16,567 nt of DNA. Source: CAYJAD01 sp964371225 (GTDB taxonomy: Bacteria > Desulfobacterota > Desulfovibrionia > Desulfovibrionales > Desulfovibrionaceae). Location of the stretch: assembly GCA_964371225.1 (NCBI GenBank), contig CAYJNA010000052.1, positions 1 through 16,567 of the forward strand. The letters are read 5' to 3'. This document shows positions 1 through 7,664 of this stretch, one piece after another (within the stretch, counting starts at the first letter, position 1; each line of letters starts with the position of its first letter). The notes below the pieces were generated by a model. The model had not been told where the DNA came from, did not search any database, and was given only the letters and a program-made list of their open reading frames with translations. The translations under genes were made by a program, and so were the position numbers.

Positions 1-7
1 TAAAGGT

Positions 8-73
8 GGTGAGCTGGCCCCTCACCATATGCTAAGATAATACAAGGATGGCGGGAAAATTCTCGCCATCCTT
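8..73. terminator. Tandem hairpins, probable terminator of an upstream gene
   Basis: Two hairpins lie back to back. The first pairs GGTGAG (8-13) with CTCACC (21-26). The second is stronger: AAGGATGGCG (44-53) pairs perfectly with CGCCATCCTT (64-73), and GGA/TCT inside the loop can extend it. The T run after the second stem is only three bases, so this is not a textbook intrinsic terminator. Its position, just before the leader of the operon at 151, fits the end of a unit that lies off the left edge. No coding region is supported in 1-150. Confidence 0.5.
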
Positions 74-93
74 TACAAGCAACAAAAGCATTA

Positions 94-107
94 TTTACCT
101 AGGTAAA
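94..107. promoter_or_regulatory. 14-bp perfect palindrome upstream of the pilus operon
   Basis: TTTACCTAGGTAAA is a perfect 14-bp palindrome with no spacer, 43 nt upstream of the first start codon of the operon. A spacerless palindrome cannot form a good RNA hairpin, so a dimeric DNA-binding protein is the more natural reading. No convincing sigma-70 -35/-10 pair could be placed around it, and the regulator is unknown. The ribosome binding site AAGGTGAG (134-141) of the first gene lies downstream of it. Confidence 0.35.
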
Positions 108-150
108 GAGCTTTGCTTCCATTTTCGTTTTTTAAGGTGAGAATCAGCCC

Positions 151-1740
151 ATGAAATTACAAGCATTGGTAAGCCGTATATCCGCTGCCCTTGGCGGCGC
201 TTTCAGTCAAAAAAATAGCGGCACAGTTTTGGTGGCTGTTCTTGAAGAATTTTCTGCCAGAGGCGTGTTAGTACGCAAAAAAGGCAAGGGCGCAGTGGAA
301 TTGCTGCGTTTTATGGAAGTGCCTTTTGAGCAATCCATAGAAAGCCCCAAATTACGTTTGGCGCATTTACTTAAGCAGTGGGGCGCCTTGTCCACCAAAA
401 ATCTTTTGGTGGTCAGTGATGAATTTGTCTCCACCACGGCGGACTTGCCCAAACCTCAATCCACGCGTTTTGGCAAGCGTAAGGCCGCAGAGGCTTTGAA
501 AGCCGCGGCGCGCTTTGAAATAAGCCCCCTTTTGGATTACCCCGCCAATGAAGCCATGATAGGCGTGTATGTGCCCCCTTCTCCCCAAGGGGAATTTGAT
601 GCTTATGGTCTGGATGATTCCACCACCATTCATGCCATGGTGTTTGCCCTGCACGAAAAAAGCTATCAAAACATGGAGCAAGTGTGCGCCAGTTTAAAGC
701 TTAAGCTCATGGGTATGATGCCGGAAGAAATTTTCGCCTTTGGGCACTGCGCCCCCACCCAGAAAAATATGGATGTGAATCTCATCAGCGTGGACAATGA
801 AAGACCGCGCATCATGGTGAATTGGCGTGCCTATGATGCCATGGTGGCGCTTACGGTAAACCATATGCCCGTGACCTTTCAAAGGCATGACATTGATACT
901 TTAGAATCTGCCATAGAAAATACCATGACCTTGGTGGATGAAATTGTGGAAGATTATGAAGGCACCTTAAGCCGCAGTCCCATGATTATTCTTGGCGGGG
1001 AAAATGCCGAACAGCAATGGCGCTCCCTCGTGCGGGACTATGCCCCCCAAGCCGATGTGAAACGCTGGGATGTGACCTATGACCTGCCCGACGTACAAGC
1101 CCCCGGCGTGGTGCCGGCGCGCTATATGACGGCGCTAAGCGCCGGCGCGCAAGCCCTGTGCAAAAATTGTTGTAACCTCTTGGTGGACAATCACGTCCCC
1201 CTTGTGCCGCGCATAGTGGCGCATCCCTTGGCCTTGCCCGGCATTATTTTAGCCTTATGCCTTTTCTGCTTGGGGCTAGAAGCTTCTTGGCTGAAATACC
1301 AAGTGTTGCAAACACAAGATGTCATTGCCACCCTTGAAGAAGACAAAAAGAAATTGGATGCCGAGGTGAAAAAAGGGCAGGACGCTGTGAATGCTTTTAA
1401 TGGTTTAAATAAAGAGCAGCGTGAAATTAATAGTCAAATAAAGCTTTTGCATAGCGGTCTTTTGGACAGGCAATATTTATTGCGCGGCTTCTTGGCCGGT
1501 ATCATTGATGTGACACCTTCTTCCATTCAATTGCATAATTTACAACAATTTTCTGACCAAGTGTGGTTTTTGGAAGGTGTGGGCATGCGCTATGATGTGG
1601 TGAGTAAGTATGTGGTGTCCCTCAAAAATTTACCCATGGTGCGCCAATGCCGCTTGGAAAAAAGCGCGCAGGTCACCGGAAAAGAAGGGGATGATATACA
1701 TTATTCCTTCTCACTGCAAATTCGCCTAGAGGAGGAATAG
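151..1740 (+). CDS. PilM-PilN fusion (GspL-like) assembly platform protein
   Basis: This protein probably couples the cytoplasmic ATPase side of the machine to its periplasmic alignment complex. Residues about 20-345 look like the actin-like PilM / cytoplasmic GspL domain. A single membrane segment follows at about 358-380, then a charged coiled coil (about 385-435). The last 90 residues have the PilN pattern: an LLRGFLAG helix, then alternating strands ending in YSFSLQIRL. In classical type IV pili PilM and PilN are separate genes; here they form one chain of 529 aa, as in GspL of type II secretion. The start is supported by AAGGTGAG nine bases upstream. It is the first gene of the operon, and the next gene follows after 3 nt with its ribosome binding site inside this gene's 3' end. 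The fold assignment is by pattern and architecture, without a profile search. Confidence 0.8.
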   Translation: MKLQALVSRISAALGGAFSQKNSGTVLVAVLEEFSARGVLVRKKGKGAVELLRFMEVPFEQSIESPKLRLAHLLKQWGALSTKNLLVVSDEFVSTTADLPKPQSTRFGKRKAAEALKAAARFEISPLLDYPANEAMIGVYVPPSPQGEFDAYGLDDSTTIHAMVFALHEKSYQNMEQVCASLKLKLMGMMPEEIFAFGHCAPTQKNMDVNLISVDNERPRIMVNWRAYDAMVALTVNHMPVTFQRHDIDTLESAIENTMTLVDEIVEDYEGTLSRSPMIILGGENAEQQWRSLVRDYAPQADVKRWDVTYDLPDVQAPGVVPARYMTALSAGAQALCKNCCNLLVDNHVPLVPRIVAHPLALPGIILALCLFCLGLEASWLKYQVLQTQDVIATLEEDKKKLDAEVKKGQDAVNAFNGLNKEQREINSQIKLLHSGLLDRQYLLRGFLAGIIDVTPSSIQLHNLQQFSDQVWFLEGVGMRYDVVSKYVVSLKNLPMVRQCRLEKSAQVTGKEGDDIHYSFSLQIRLEEE

Positions 1741-1743
1741 CAT

Positions 1744-2316
1744 ATGCGTCAATTTTCCTTTATTGAACGCTGGGGTGTGGTCAGCTTTTTAATTGTGGGT
1801 GCCATCTATATGTACTTAAACCATTTTCGCGATGACATTATTGCTGAACAAACAGCACTTGTGAAGAAAAATAATGATATTGTAAAGGCCATCAATGAAA
1901 CGGTGCCGCCGGATAATATTGAAAGTATAGAAAAAAGAGTGGCTAAGCTGAGGGGAGAAGTGGCTGAGCTTAAAAAGAAATTAGAAGAAGTCAAGGCCAC
2001 ACGTATTGCCGATAAAAGCCGTGAAGAAGAAATGGTGCTGCGCATTAGCGAAATGGCCGCCAACAATGGCTTGCAAGTAAACCAATTGGCACCTTTTAGT
2101 AAGGAATTGGAAAGCCTTTTTGCTTCTGTGCAAACGGAGCAAAAAACCTTGCCCAGAATTTTATACAGCGTAAACCTCACCGGTTCCTTTACGTCCATGT
2201 ATGAATTTTTTGCAGAAATACGAAAGCTGCCTTCGGTGGTCAATGTCACCCAAGTGAAGGTACAAAGGATGAAGGATCATGGCGATGTCAGTGTTGACCT
2301 CTTATTTATCATTTAG
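1744..2316 (+). CDS. pilO: PilO-like (GspM-like) inner-membrane alignment protein
   Basis: This is a 190-aa bitopic inner-membrane protein. A short cytoplasmic N-terminus is followed by a membrane helix at about residues 10-25, a long charged coiled coil (about 30-95, rich in K/E heptads such as VAELKKKLEEVK), and a compact C-terminal domain. The stretch around residues 138-175 (SVNLTGSFTSMYEFFAEIRK, then LPSVVNV) matches the usual PilO form, in which a strand and a helix precede a LPxxVxV strand. PilO partners PilN in the periplasm, and the preceding gene carries the PilN domain. A strong AGGAGG-type ribosome binding site overlaps the stop of the previous gene, which suggests translational coupling. 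Sequence identity in this family is low, so the call rests on topology, motif and position. Confidence 0.78.
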   Translation: MRQFSFIERWGVVSFLIVGAIYMYLNHFRDDIIAEQTALVKKNNDIVKAINETVPPDNIESIEKRVAKLRGEVAELKKKLEEVKATRIADKSREEEMVLRISEMAANNGLQVNQLAPFSKELESLFASVQTEQKTLPRILYSVNLTGSFTSMYEFFAEIRKLPSVVNVTQVKVQRMKDHGDVSVDLLFII

Positions 2317-3085
2317 CCCTGCTTGCAAGGCTTTACGTGTGCCCCTGCCCTTGGGGGGCTTTTTTCTGGCATTTTTCATGACAGCTGCCTTGGCACCCTT
2401 TGCCCATGCCACAAGCCCTGCGGCGGCTACTGCTGCTACTGGAACTACTAAAGCTTCTGAGGCGGTAAATTCCAGCCCGGCTTTGCAAATTCCTGCGGCA
2501 GCGCAAGAGGCCGCCCAGAAAAAAGCCGAGGCTCAAAAAATACAGGATAAGGCAGGGGCAAGCCCCACGCAGGAACAAGCACAGGGACAAGAAGAAGCTC
2601 AGACAGAAGCTCAGGCAGAAGGGGCAGCGGCCTTGCCGGAGTGTACCACTGCCAGTGCTAAGTATTTAAAAACCTTTGAGCCTTCAGGCAAGCGCGACCC
2701 CTTTGGGGAAATGGTGCGAGAAGGCGCCCCCACCCAAGACACGTCTTGGTGGAATGAAGCCGCAGAAAAGGCCGATGATGAGGAAGACAAAAATAAACCT
2801 CCGCAAGAGCTGCGTTTTGACGGTAATTCCAAGCCCAACCATGCCAGCTATGCCCGTTTACCTCTCATAAAGGTGACAGGCCTTATTCAAGTGGGCGGCA
2901 AACGCGGCGTTTCGGCCATTATTCAAAATAAAGGTTCTTGCATTTTGTACGAATCTGACAATGTGGTTATTGATGGCAGTGGCAAGACAAATTTGACCAA
3001 GTCCCTCACCATCAAAAAAATTCACCTCAATGGTATGACTGTCGTCTTGGATGACGGTATAGAAATAAGAGGAAAGTTCTACTAA
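2279..3085 (+). CDS. PilP-like (GspC-like) periplasmic connector protein
   Basis: It probably links the inner-membrane PilNO complex to the secretin. An N-terminal signal segment runs to about residue 44 (hydrophobic GGFFLAFFMTAALAPFAHA). A low-complexity Ala/Gln/Glu-rich linker of about 75 residues follows. Then comes GKRDPF at 137-142, the short motif that precedes the PilP fold in this family, and a beta-rich C-terminal domain from about 194 to 268. There is no PDZ domain, so it is closer to PilP than to full GspC. The gene overlaps the preceding one by 38 nt in another frame. ATG 2285 is an alternative start with better spacing from GAAGGA (2271-2276). Later starts would lose the positive charges (K17, R20) before the hydrophobic core. 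The signal may remain as a membrane anchor or be cleaved after AHA; I cannot decide. Confidence 0.72.
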   Translation: MAMSVLTSYLSFSPACKALRVPLPLGGFFLAFFMTAALAPFAHATSPAAATAATGTTKASEAVNSSPALQIPAAAQEAAQKKAEAQKIQDKAGASPTQEQAQGQEEAQTEAQAEGAAALPECTTASAKYLKTFEPSGKRDPFGEMVREGAPTQDTSWWNEAAEKADDEEDKNKPPQELRFDGNSKPNHASYARLPLIKVTGLIQVGGKRGVSAIIQNKGSCILYESDNVVIDGSGKTNLTKSLTIKKIHLNGMTVVLDDGIEIRGKFY

Positions 3086-4917
3086 TGTTTGCAAAATTTC
3101 ATTCGTCCAAAGCGCTAGCATCTGTTTTCTGTTTGCTTGGTTTTTTTCTATTGGCTTTTTCTGTTCACAGCGCCCACGCAGCGCAAGCAGACTCCGGCAC
3201 TACCAAGTCGCCCATAGTGGAAGTTTTTCAATTTGATAAAACACCGCTCAGTGAAATTTTGCGCCTTATTTCAGAAATGACAGGGCAAAACGTGGTGGCC
3301 ACACCGGAAATTCAAGCCTTGCCCATTTCCCTGTATTTAAAAAACGTTACGCCCATCTTGGCCTTGGAAGTCATATGTAAGACCTACAATTTATGGTTTA
3401 GTGAGCAGGATAATGTCATACGCGTTATGCGTGTGGAAGAATACGGGCGTGAGCTTACCTTGCGCCGTGACGAACAAACACGGGTGTATAATTTAAAATA
3501 CGCTTCTTGTTTCACCGTGGCAGAGGCCATTAGTAATGTTTTTGGCTCACGCGTGCGCCTCACCACCCCTGAGGATGTAAAAAGTTATGGCCATGTGGGC
3601 ACCGATGAATTTCCCGACATTGGCACAGAGGAAGATTCTAAGATTGATGACAGTACTGACACAGATGATACCTTTGAAAAGAAAGAAAAAGGTGTCACCA
3701 ACCTTGCCGGCCTCAAAATGGATGAAGTAGACCTTGGGCGCATGGCAAGGTTGTTACGCGAAGGCGGCGAATTTACCCCTGAAATGCTCTTGGAGCGTCA
3801 AATAGGGCAGGCCAGAGCCTTAATGACCTTATTCCCGCGGAATAATAGCATTATTGTACGCTCTGTAGATTCTTCTCTCCTAGGAGAAGTGGGCGACTTG
3901 ATTGACCAAATAGACACGCCCACCCGTGAGCTCTTATTGGAAGTGAAAATTTTAGGCGTTACCTTAGAAGACGGCATGGAGTCTTTCTTTGACCTAGACT
4001 ATACCCCCGATGTGGGCACAAATGCCGCTCTTTCCTTGGCTTCACAGCAAGGTTCGCTTACATCTGCGCCGGCTTCCTTTGCCTTTTCCTATATTAGTGA
4101 AAAAATTGGGATGCGCCTAAGTATGCTGGAAAGCGAAGGCAGAATTACCGAGCTCAGCACACCTTTAATGCTGGTGGCGAACAATGCGGCAGGGAAATTT
4201 TTTCAGGGTGTGGAAGTACCCATTCGTGAAGGCTATACCGTAACACAGGCACAATTTAATGCTGATGGGGCGCAAACCTCTCCTGCTTCTGTAAGCACCA
4301 CTTACAGACGGGAAGATGTGGGCTTTACCTTGGAAATAGCCCCTTCCATCAATGCAGACCGCACCGTTACCATGAAAATATTAACGGAAATGTCTCGCGC
4401 GGGCATAGGCCAAGGGCCGTCTTTTGACTATGTCATTGGCACACAAGTACGCTCCGGCGAAACAGATACGGTTATCACCACAGAAATTGAAGATATTGTG
4501 GTGGGCATGGACGGCAAAACCATTATTCTTGGCGGCCTCATTGAAGAAAGCATCGTTGATGATGAAGAAAAAGTGCCCTTCTTGGGGGATATTCCCATCT
4601 TAGGCTTTTTCTTCTCTAACAAGGTGAGAACAGCCACACGTAAAGAATTGGTTATGCTTATTACCCCGCATATTATTATGACTCCGCATGAAGCGCAAAA
4701 AATTCGGGAAAACCTCTTGCCGGAGTACTCCAACCATCCCTACGCCACACAAGGCAAGGAAAATATACTGCAATTGCAAGAAAAAACAGGCATTTTGCAA
4801 CCGTCCTTCGAAGGCGAATTGGCCAAAACTCCCTTCCCCTTCAATGTGGGGCATGCCTTACGTGAACTCATAGACGGTAATCGTACGCGCGGTGCCATTG
4901 TGGAAATTGGTGAATAG
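3085..4917 (+). CDS. pilQ: Outer-membrane secretin (PilQ/GspD family)
   Basis: It forms the outer-membrane channel through which the filament or substrate passes. The signal peptide ends near residue 32 (SAHA, then AQADSG). Residues about 44-115 are a STN/N0-type domain. From about 130 begins an N1 (NolW-type) domain, interrupted by an acidic, probably disordered insert at about 165-205 and a helical stretch to about 245; it resumes with FPRNNSIIVRS. The gate-forming secretin core covers about 285-530, with VPFLGDIPILGFFF at 497-510 and ELVMLITPHII at 521-531. A tail of about 80 residues follows the core. With 610 aa and few N domains it is simpler than GspD (usually N0-N3). The stop of the previous gene and this start overlap as TAATG, with GAGGAAAG just upstream. 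The family is certain; whether it belongs to a pilus or a secretion system is not. Confidence 0.95.
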   Translation: MFAKFHSSKALASVFCLLGFFLLAFSVHSAHAAQADSGTTKSPIVEVFQFDKTPLSEILRLISEMTGQNVVATPEIQALPISLYLKNVTPILALEVICKTYNLWFSEQDNVIRVMRVEEYGRELTLRRDEQTRVYNLKYASCFTVAEAISNVFGSRVRLTTPEDVKSYGHVGTDEFPDIGTEEDSKIDDSTDTDDTFEKKEKGVTNLAGLKMDEVDLGRMARLLREGGEFTPEMLLERQIGQARALMTLFPRNNSIIVRSVDSSLLGEVGDLIDQIDTPTRELLLEVKILGVTLEDGMESFFDLDYTPDVGTNAALSLASQQGSLTSAPASFAFSYISEKIGMRLSMLESEGRITELSTPLMLVANNAAGKFFQGVEVPIREGYTVTQAQFNADGAQTSPASVSTTYRREDVGFTLEIAPSINADRTVTMKILTEMSRAGIGQGPSFDYVIGTQVRSGETDTVITTEIEDIVVGMDGKTIILGGLIEESIVDDEEKVPFLGDIPILGFFFSNKVRTATRKELVMLITPHIIMTPHEAQKIRENLLPEYSNHPYATQGKENILQLQEKTGILQPSFEGELAKTPFPFNVGHALRELIDGNRTRGAIVEIGE

Positions 4918-4919
4918 GT

Positions 4920-6020
4920 ATGAGTCTAGAAATGTCGGAAAGCAGCGAAAATTGCGCTACCCTTGATGAACTTTTAGCCGAAACCATTAAGTTGCGGGGG
5001 TCAGATTTGCATTTGACCCTCAACTCCTTGCCTTTAGTGCGCATTGACGGCGAATTGGCAAAATTGCCTAAGCAGAAATTGTGCAAAGAATGCTTGGACG
5101 AAATGCTTTTGCCCATCCTCACAGAAAGGCAAAAAGTAGTATTGAAGGATAATTTGTCTGTGGATACAGCGTATAATCTGGATGATACTACACGTTTTCG
5201 TGTGAATGTGTTTTATCAACGCGGCGCCTTGGCGGCTGTTTTTCGTCAATTGCCTCATATTAAGCTTTCTTTGGAAGCCTTGGGCATACCTGAGGGCGTG
5301 CATTATTTTTCTAATCTTAAGGACGGCTTGGTGCTGGTAACAGGGCCCACGGGCTCGGGTAAATCCACCACCCTTGCCGCCATTATTGATAAAATTAATA
5401 AAAGCAAACCTTGCCATATTATTACCATTGAAGACCCTGTGGAATTTGTCCATCATAATGATAAAGCTCTCATCACACAAAGAGAAATCTTTACCGATGT
5501 ACCTACTTTCTCAGGAGCCCTACGCGATGCCATGCGCGAAGACCCAGACGTTATTCTGGTGGGCGAAATGCGTGACCTTGATACCATGCGCACAGCCATT
5601 ATGGCTGCAGAAACAGGGCACCTTGTGTTCTCCACCTTGCACTCCAGAGATGCTGAGTCCACTTTGGCGCGTATGATTGGCGTTTTTCCCATCGAAGAAC
5701 AAACCCAAATACGCCAGCAACTTTCTTCCACCCTTAAGGGCGTGGTGTCGCAACGCTTGCTCAAACGTGCAGAAAGCAGTGGGCGCGTGGCTGCTGTGGA
5801 AGTTATGCGCGTAACGCCGGCCATTTCCAATATCATACGCACCAATAAGTTGGAGCAAATGTACTCTGCCATTGAAACCGGCGCCAAGTTTGGTATGCAA
5901 ACCATGGAACTTTCCTTGGTAAAACTCTACCGCGACAAACTCATTGACCGCGAAACAGCCATTCGCATGGCTAAGAGTGAATCTGTAATTACTCCAAGGT
6001 TGGATATTGTTGATGCTTAA
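4920..6020 (+). CDS. pilT: PilT/PilU-like twitching ATPase
   Basis: This is a hexameric cytoplasmic motor ATPase of the kind that disassembles and retracts type IV pili. It has the family layout: an N-terminal PAS-like domain (about 15-110) and a C-terminal RecA-like domain. The latter has Walker A GPTGSGKSTT (142-151), an Asp box EDPVEFVH (171-178), Walker B DPDVILVGEMRD (208-219) and a His box HLVFSTLHS (234-242). The signature AIRNLIRE helix of PilT appears as AISNIIRT (301-308), followed by the usual GMQTMELSL. The length of 366 aa is normal. The start codon is 2 nt after the secretin stop; ATG 4932 is an alternative. A dedicated retraction ATPase is not part of standard type II secretion, so this gene argues for a dynamic pilus. 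The changed AIRNLIRE motif leaves PilU-like behaviour possible. Confidence 0.92.
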   Translation: MSLEMSESSENCATLDELLAETIKLRGSDLHLTLNSLPLVRIDGELAKLPKQKLCKECLDEMLLPILTERQKVVLKDNLSVDTAYNLDDTTRFRVNVFYQRGALAAVFRQLPHIKLSLEALGIPEGVHYFSNLKDGLVLVTGPTGSGKSTTLAAIIDKINKSKPCHIITIEDPVEFVHHNDKALITQREIFTDVPTFSGALRDAMREDPDVILVGEMRDLDTMRTAIMAAETGHLVFSTLHSRDAESTLARMIGVFPIEEQTQIRQQLSSTLKGVVSQRLLKRAESSGRVAAVEVMRVTPAISNIIRTNKLEQMYSAIETGAKFGMQTMELSLVKLYRDKLIDRETAIRMAKSESVITPRLDIVDA

Positions 6021-7662
6021 TACCGCTACCCCGCAAAGAACCTCCAAGGCCGGCTCACTGGATGATAAGCTTTTAGAAGTCTTGCTTGGTGACAACATCA
6101 TAACTCTTGAGCAAGCACAAGAAGCAAAGCAAGCAAAATTGCGCAAGGGTGGCACCTTGGCGGAAAACATAGCCGCTTTGGGTTTTGTGAATGAAGAAAC
6201 CCTTACGCAAAACTTGGCCATCATTTGGGATTTGGAATATGTAAATCTTTTTGAAATCACCTTTGACAAAAATGCCAAAACACATCTTCCTGAAGCCATA
6301 GCCAAACGTAATAATGTTATCCCCATTTGTGTGGTGGATGACAAGTTACATGTGGCTTCCGGACAAGTGGTAAGCCCGCAGACCATAAGAACCCTTGAGC
6401 GCGTCACGAAAATTCCGCTGAAGGTCTTCATTGCCACCAAGAGCACCGTCACTGAACTTCTCAACAGAATGTACGAAATTGATGCGGTGGTGGACTTTGC
6501 CGATAAAAGCACCGTGGAAATTGTGGATGGCTTGCTTACCAAGGCTTTGCGCTGCGGCGCCTCTGATATTCATATTGAACCGCTGGAAAATATTATTAAA
6601 GTGCGTTTTCGCGTGGACGGTATCCTTAAAGAAATCAGTGAATTTCCCGTGGAAATGCTGCCGGTGCTCACATCAAGAATAAAAGTTATGGGCGGTCTTA
6701 ATATTGCCGAACGCCGCAGCCCCCAAGATGGCGCTTTCATGTATGAAACCAAGGACGACTCCATTGATTTGCGCGTATCATCCTTGCCCTGCATTCACGG
6801 GGAAAAAATCGTTATGCGTATTTTGGCAGGGAAGTCTAATCGCTTAACTGTGGAACAAGTGGGACTTTCTGAAAGGGATATGACTTGCTTTGATAAGCTT
6901 ATTCGCCGCCCGCACGGTATTATTCTTATTGTGGGGCCCACGGGTTCCGGAAAATCCACCACCTTGTGCGCCGCCCTAAACTCCATTAACTCACCGGATA
7001 TTAATATTACCACCGTGGAAGATCCTGTGGAATATAAAATTGACGGTATTAATCAGGTGCAAGTCAGTAAAGGGGATAAAGTTACCTTTGCGGCGGCTTT
7101 GCGCTCCATTTTACGGCAAGACCCTGACGTGGTTATGGTGGGGGAAACACGCGATATGGAAACAGCTTCCATATCTTTGCGCGCATCGCTCACGGGTCAC
7201 CTTGTATTTACCACTTTGCATACCAATGACGCCGCCGGCGCCTTGCCCCGTCTTATAGATATGGGTTGTGAACCCTTTCTTGTGGGGGCATCTGTTTCTG
7301 GCGTGCTGGCACAACGTCTTTTACGTAGGCTTTGCCCCAAGTGCAAAGAGGCCTATGAGCCTTCAGCTGCTGAATGCGCTGAGCTTGGCATTGCTCCGGA
7401 AAATATTACTTTGCCTTGGTATAAACCCAGAGGTTGTCCGGCGTGTTTACACTCCGGCTATAAAGGGCGTATTGGCATTTTTGAATTGTTGGAAGTGGAT
7501 GACGACGTACGTACGGAAATCCTCAAGGGCAGTAATGCTCGTACTCTTGGTGAAGTGGGTAAGGCCGCCGGCATGACCACATTACGCGAAGACGGCATTC
7601 GTAAAATTCAATTGGGAACCACTTCTACTGCTGAGGTTCTGAGAACCACCATTAAGGGATAA
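6013..7662 (+). CDS. pilB: PilB/GspE-type assembly ATPase
   Basis: This is the cytoplasmic ATPase that powers filament assembly. Residues about 15-155 form an MshEN/GspE N-terminal domain; about 160-270 the second N domain, with ASDIHIEP; the rest is the motor domain. Counting from ATG 6013, Walker A GPTGSGKSTT is at 308-317, the Asp box VEDPVEY at 335-341, Walker B DPDVVMVGETRD at 370-381 and the His box GHLVFTTLHTND at 395-406. A tetracysteine zinc site is made by CPKC (441-444) and CPAC (475-478), typical of GspE and PilB. The gene overlaps the preceding ATPase by a few bases. TTG codons at 6007 and 6010 lie in frame, and AAGGT (5996-6000) is better placed for 6007. I prefer the ATG, with GGA eight bases upstream; the two choices differ by two residues. 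Confidence 0.95.
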   Translation: MLNTATPQRTSKAGSLDDKLLEVLLGDNIITLEQAQEAKQAKLRKGGTLAENIAALGFVNEETLTQNLAIIWDLEYVNLFEITFDKNAKTHLPEAIAKRNNVIPICVVDDKLHVASGQVVSPQTIRTLERVTKIPLKVFIATKSTVTELLNRMYEIDAVVDFADKSTVEIVDGLLTKALRCGASDIHIEPLENIIKVRFRVDGILKEISEFPVEMLPVLTSRIKVMGGLNIAERRSPQDGAFMYETKDDSIDLRVSSLPCIHGEKIVMRILAGKSNRLTVEQVGLSERDMTCFDKLIRRPHGIILIVGPTGSGKSTTLCAALNSINSPDINITTVEDPVEYKIDGINQVQVSKGDKVTFAAALRSILRQDPDVVMVGETRDMETASISLRASLTGHLVFTTLHTNDAAGALPRLIDMGCEPFLVGASVSGVLAQRLLRRLCPKCKEAYEPSAAECAELGIAPENITLPWYKPRGCPACLHSGYKGRIGIFELLEVDDDVRTEILKGSNARTLGEVGKAAGMTTLREDGIRKIQLGTTSTAEVLRTTIKG

Positions 7663-7664
7663 TT

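Noticed and set aside
5520..6542. A 340-codon open frame on the minus strand across the two ATPase genes
   Set aside because: It lies wholly antisense to two genes with intact Walker, Asp and His boxes, spans their junction, and shows no domain, signal or ribosome binding site. It is a by-product of codon bias.
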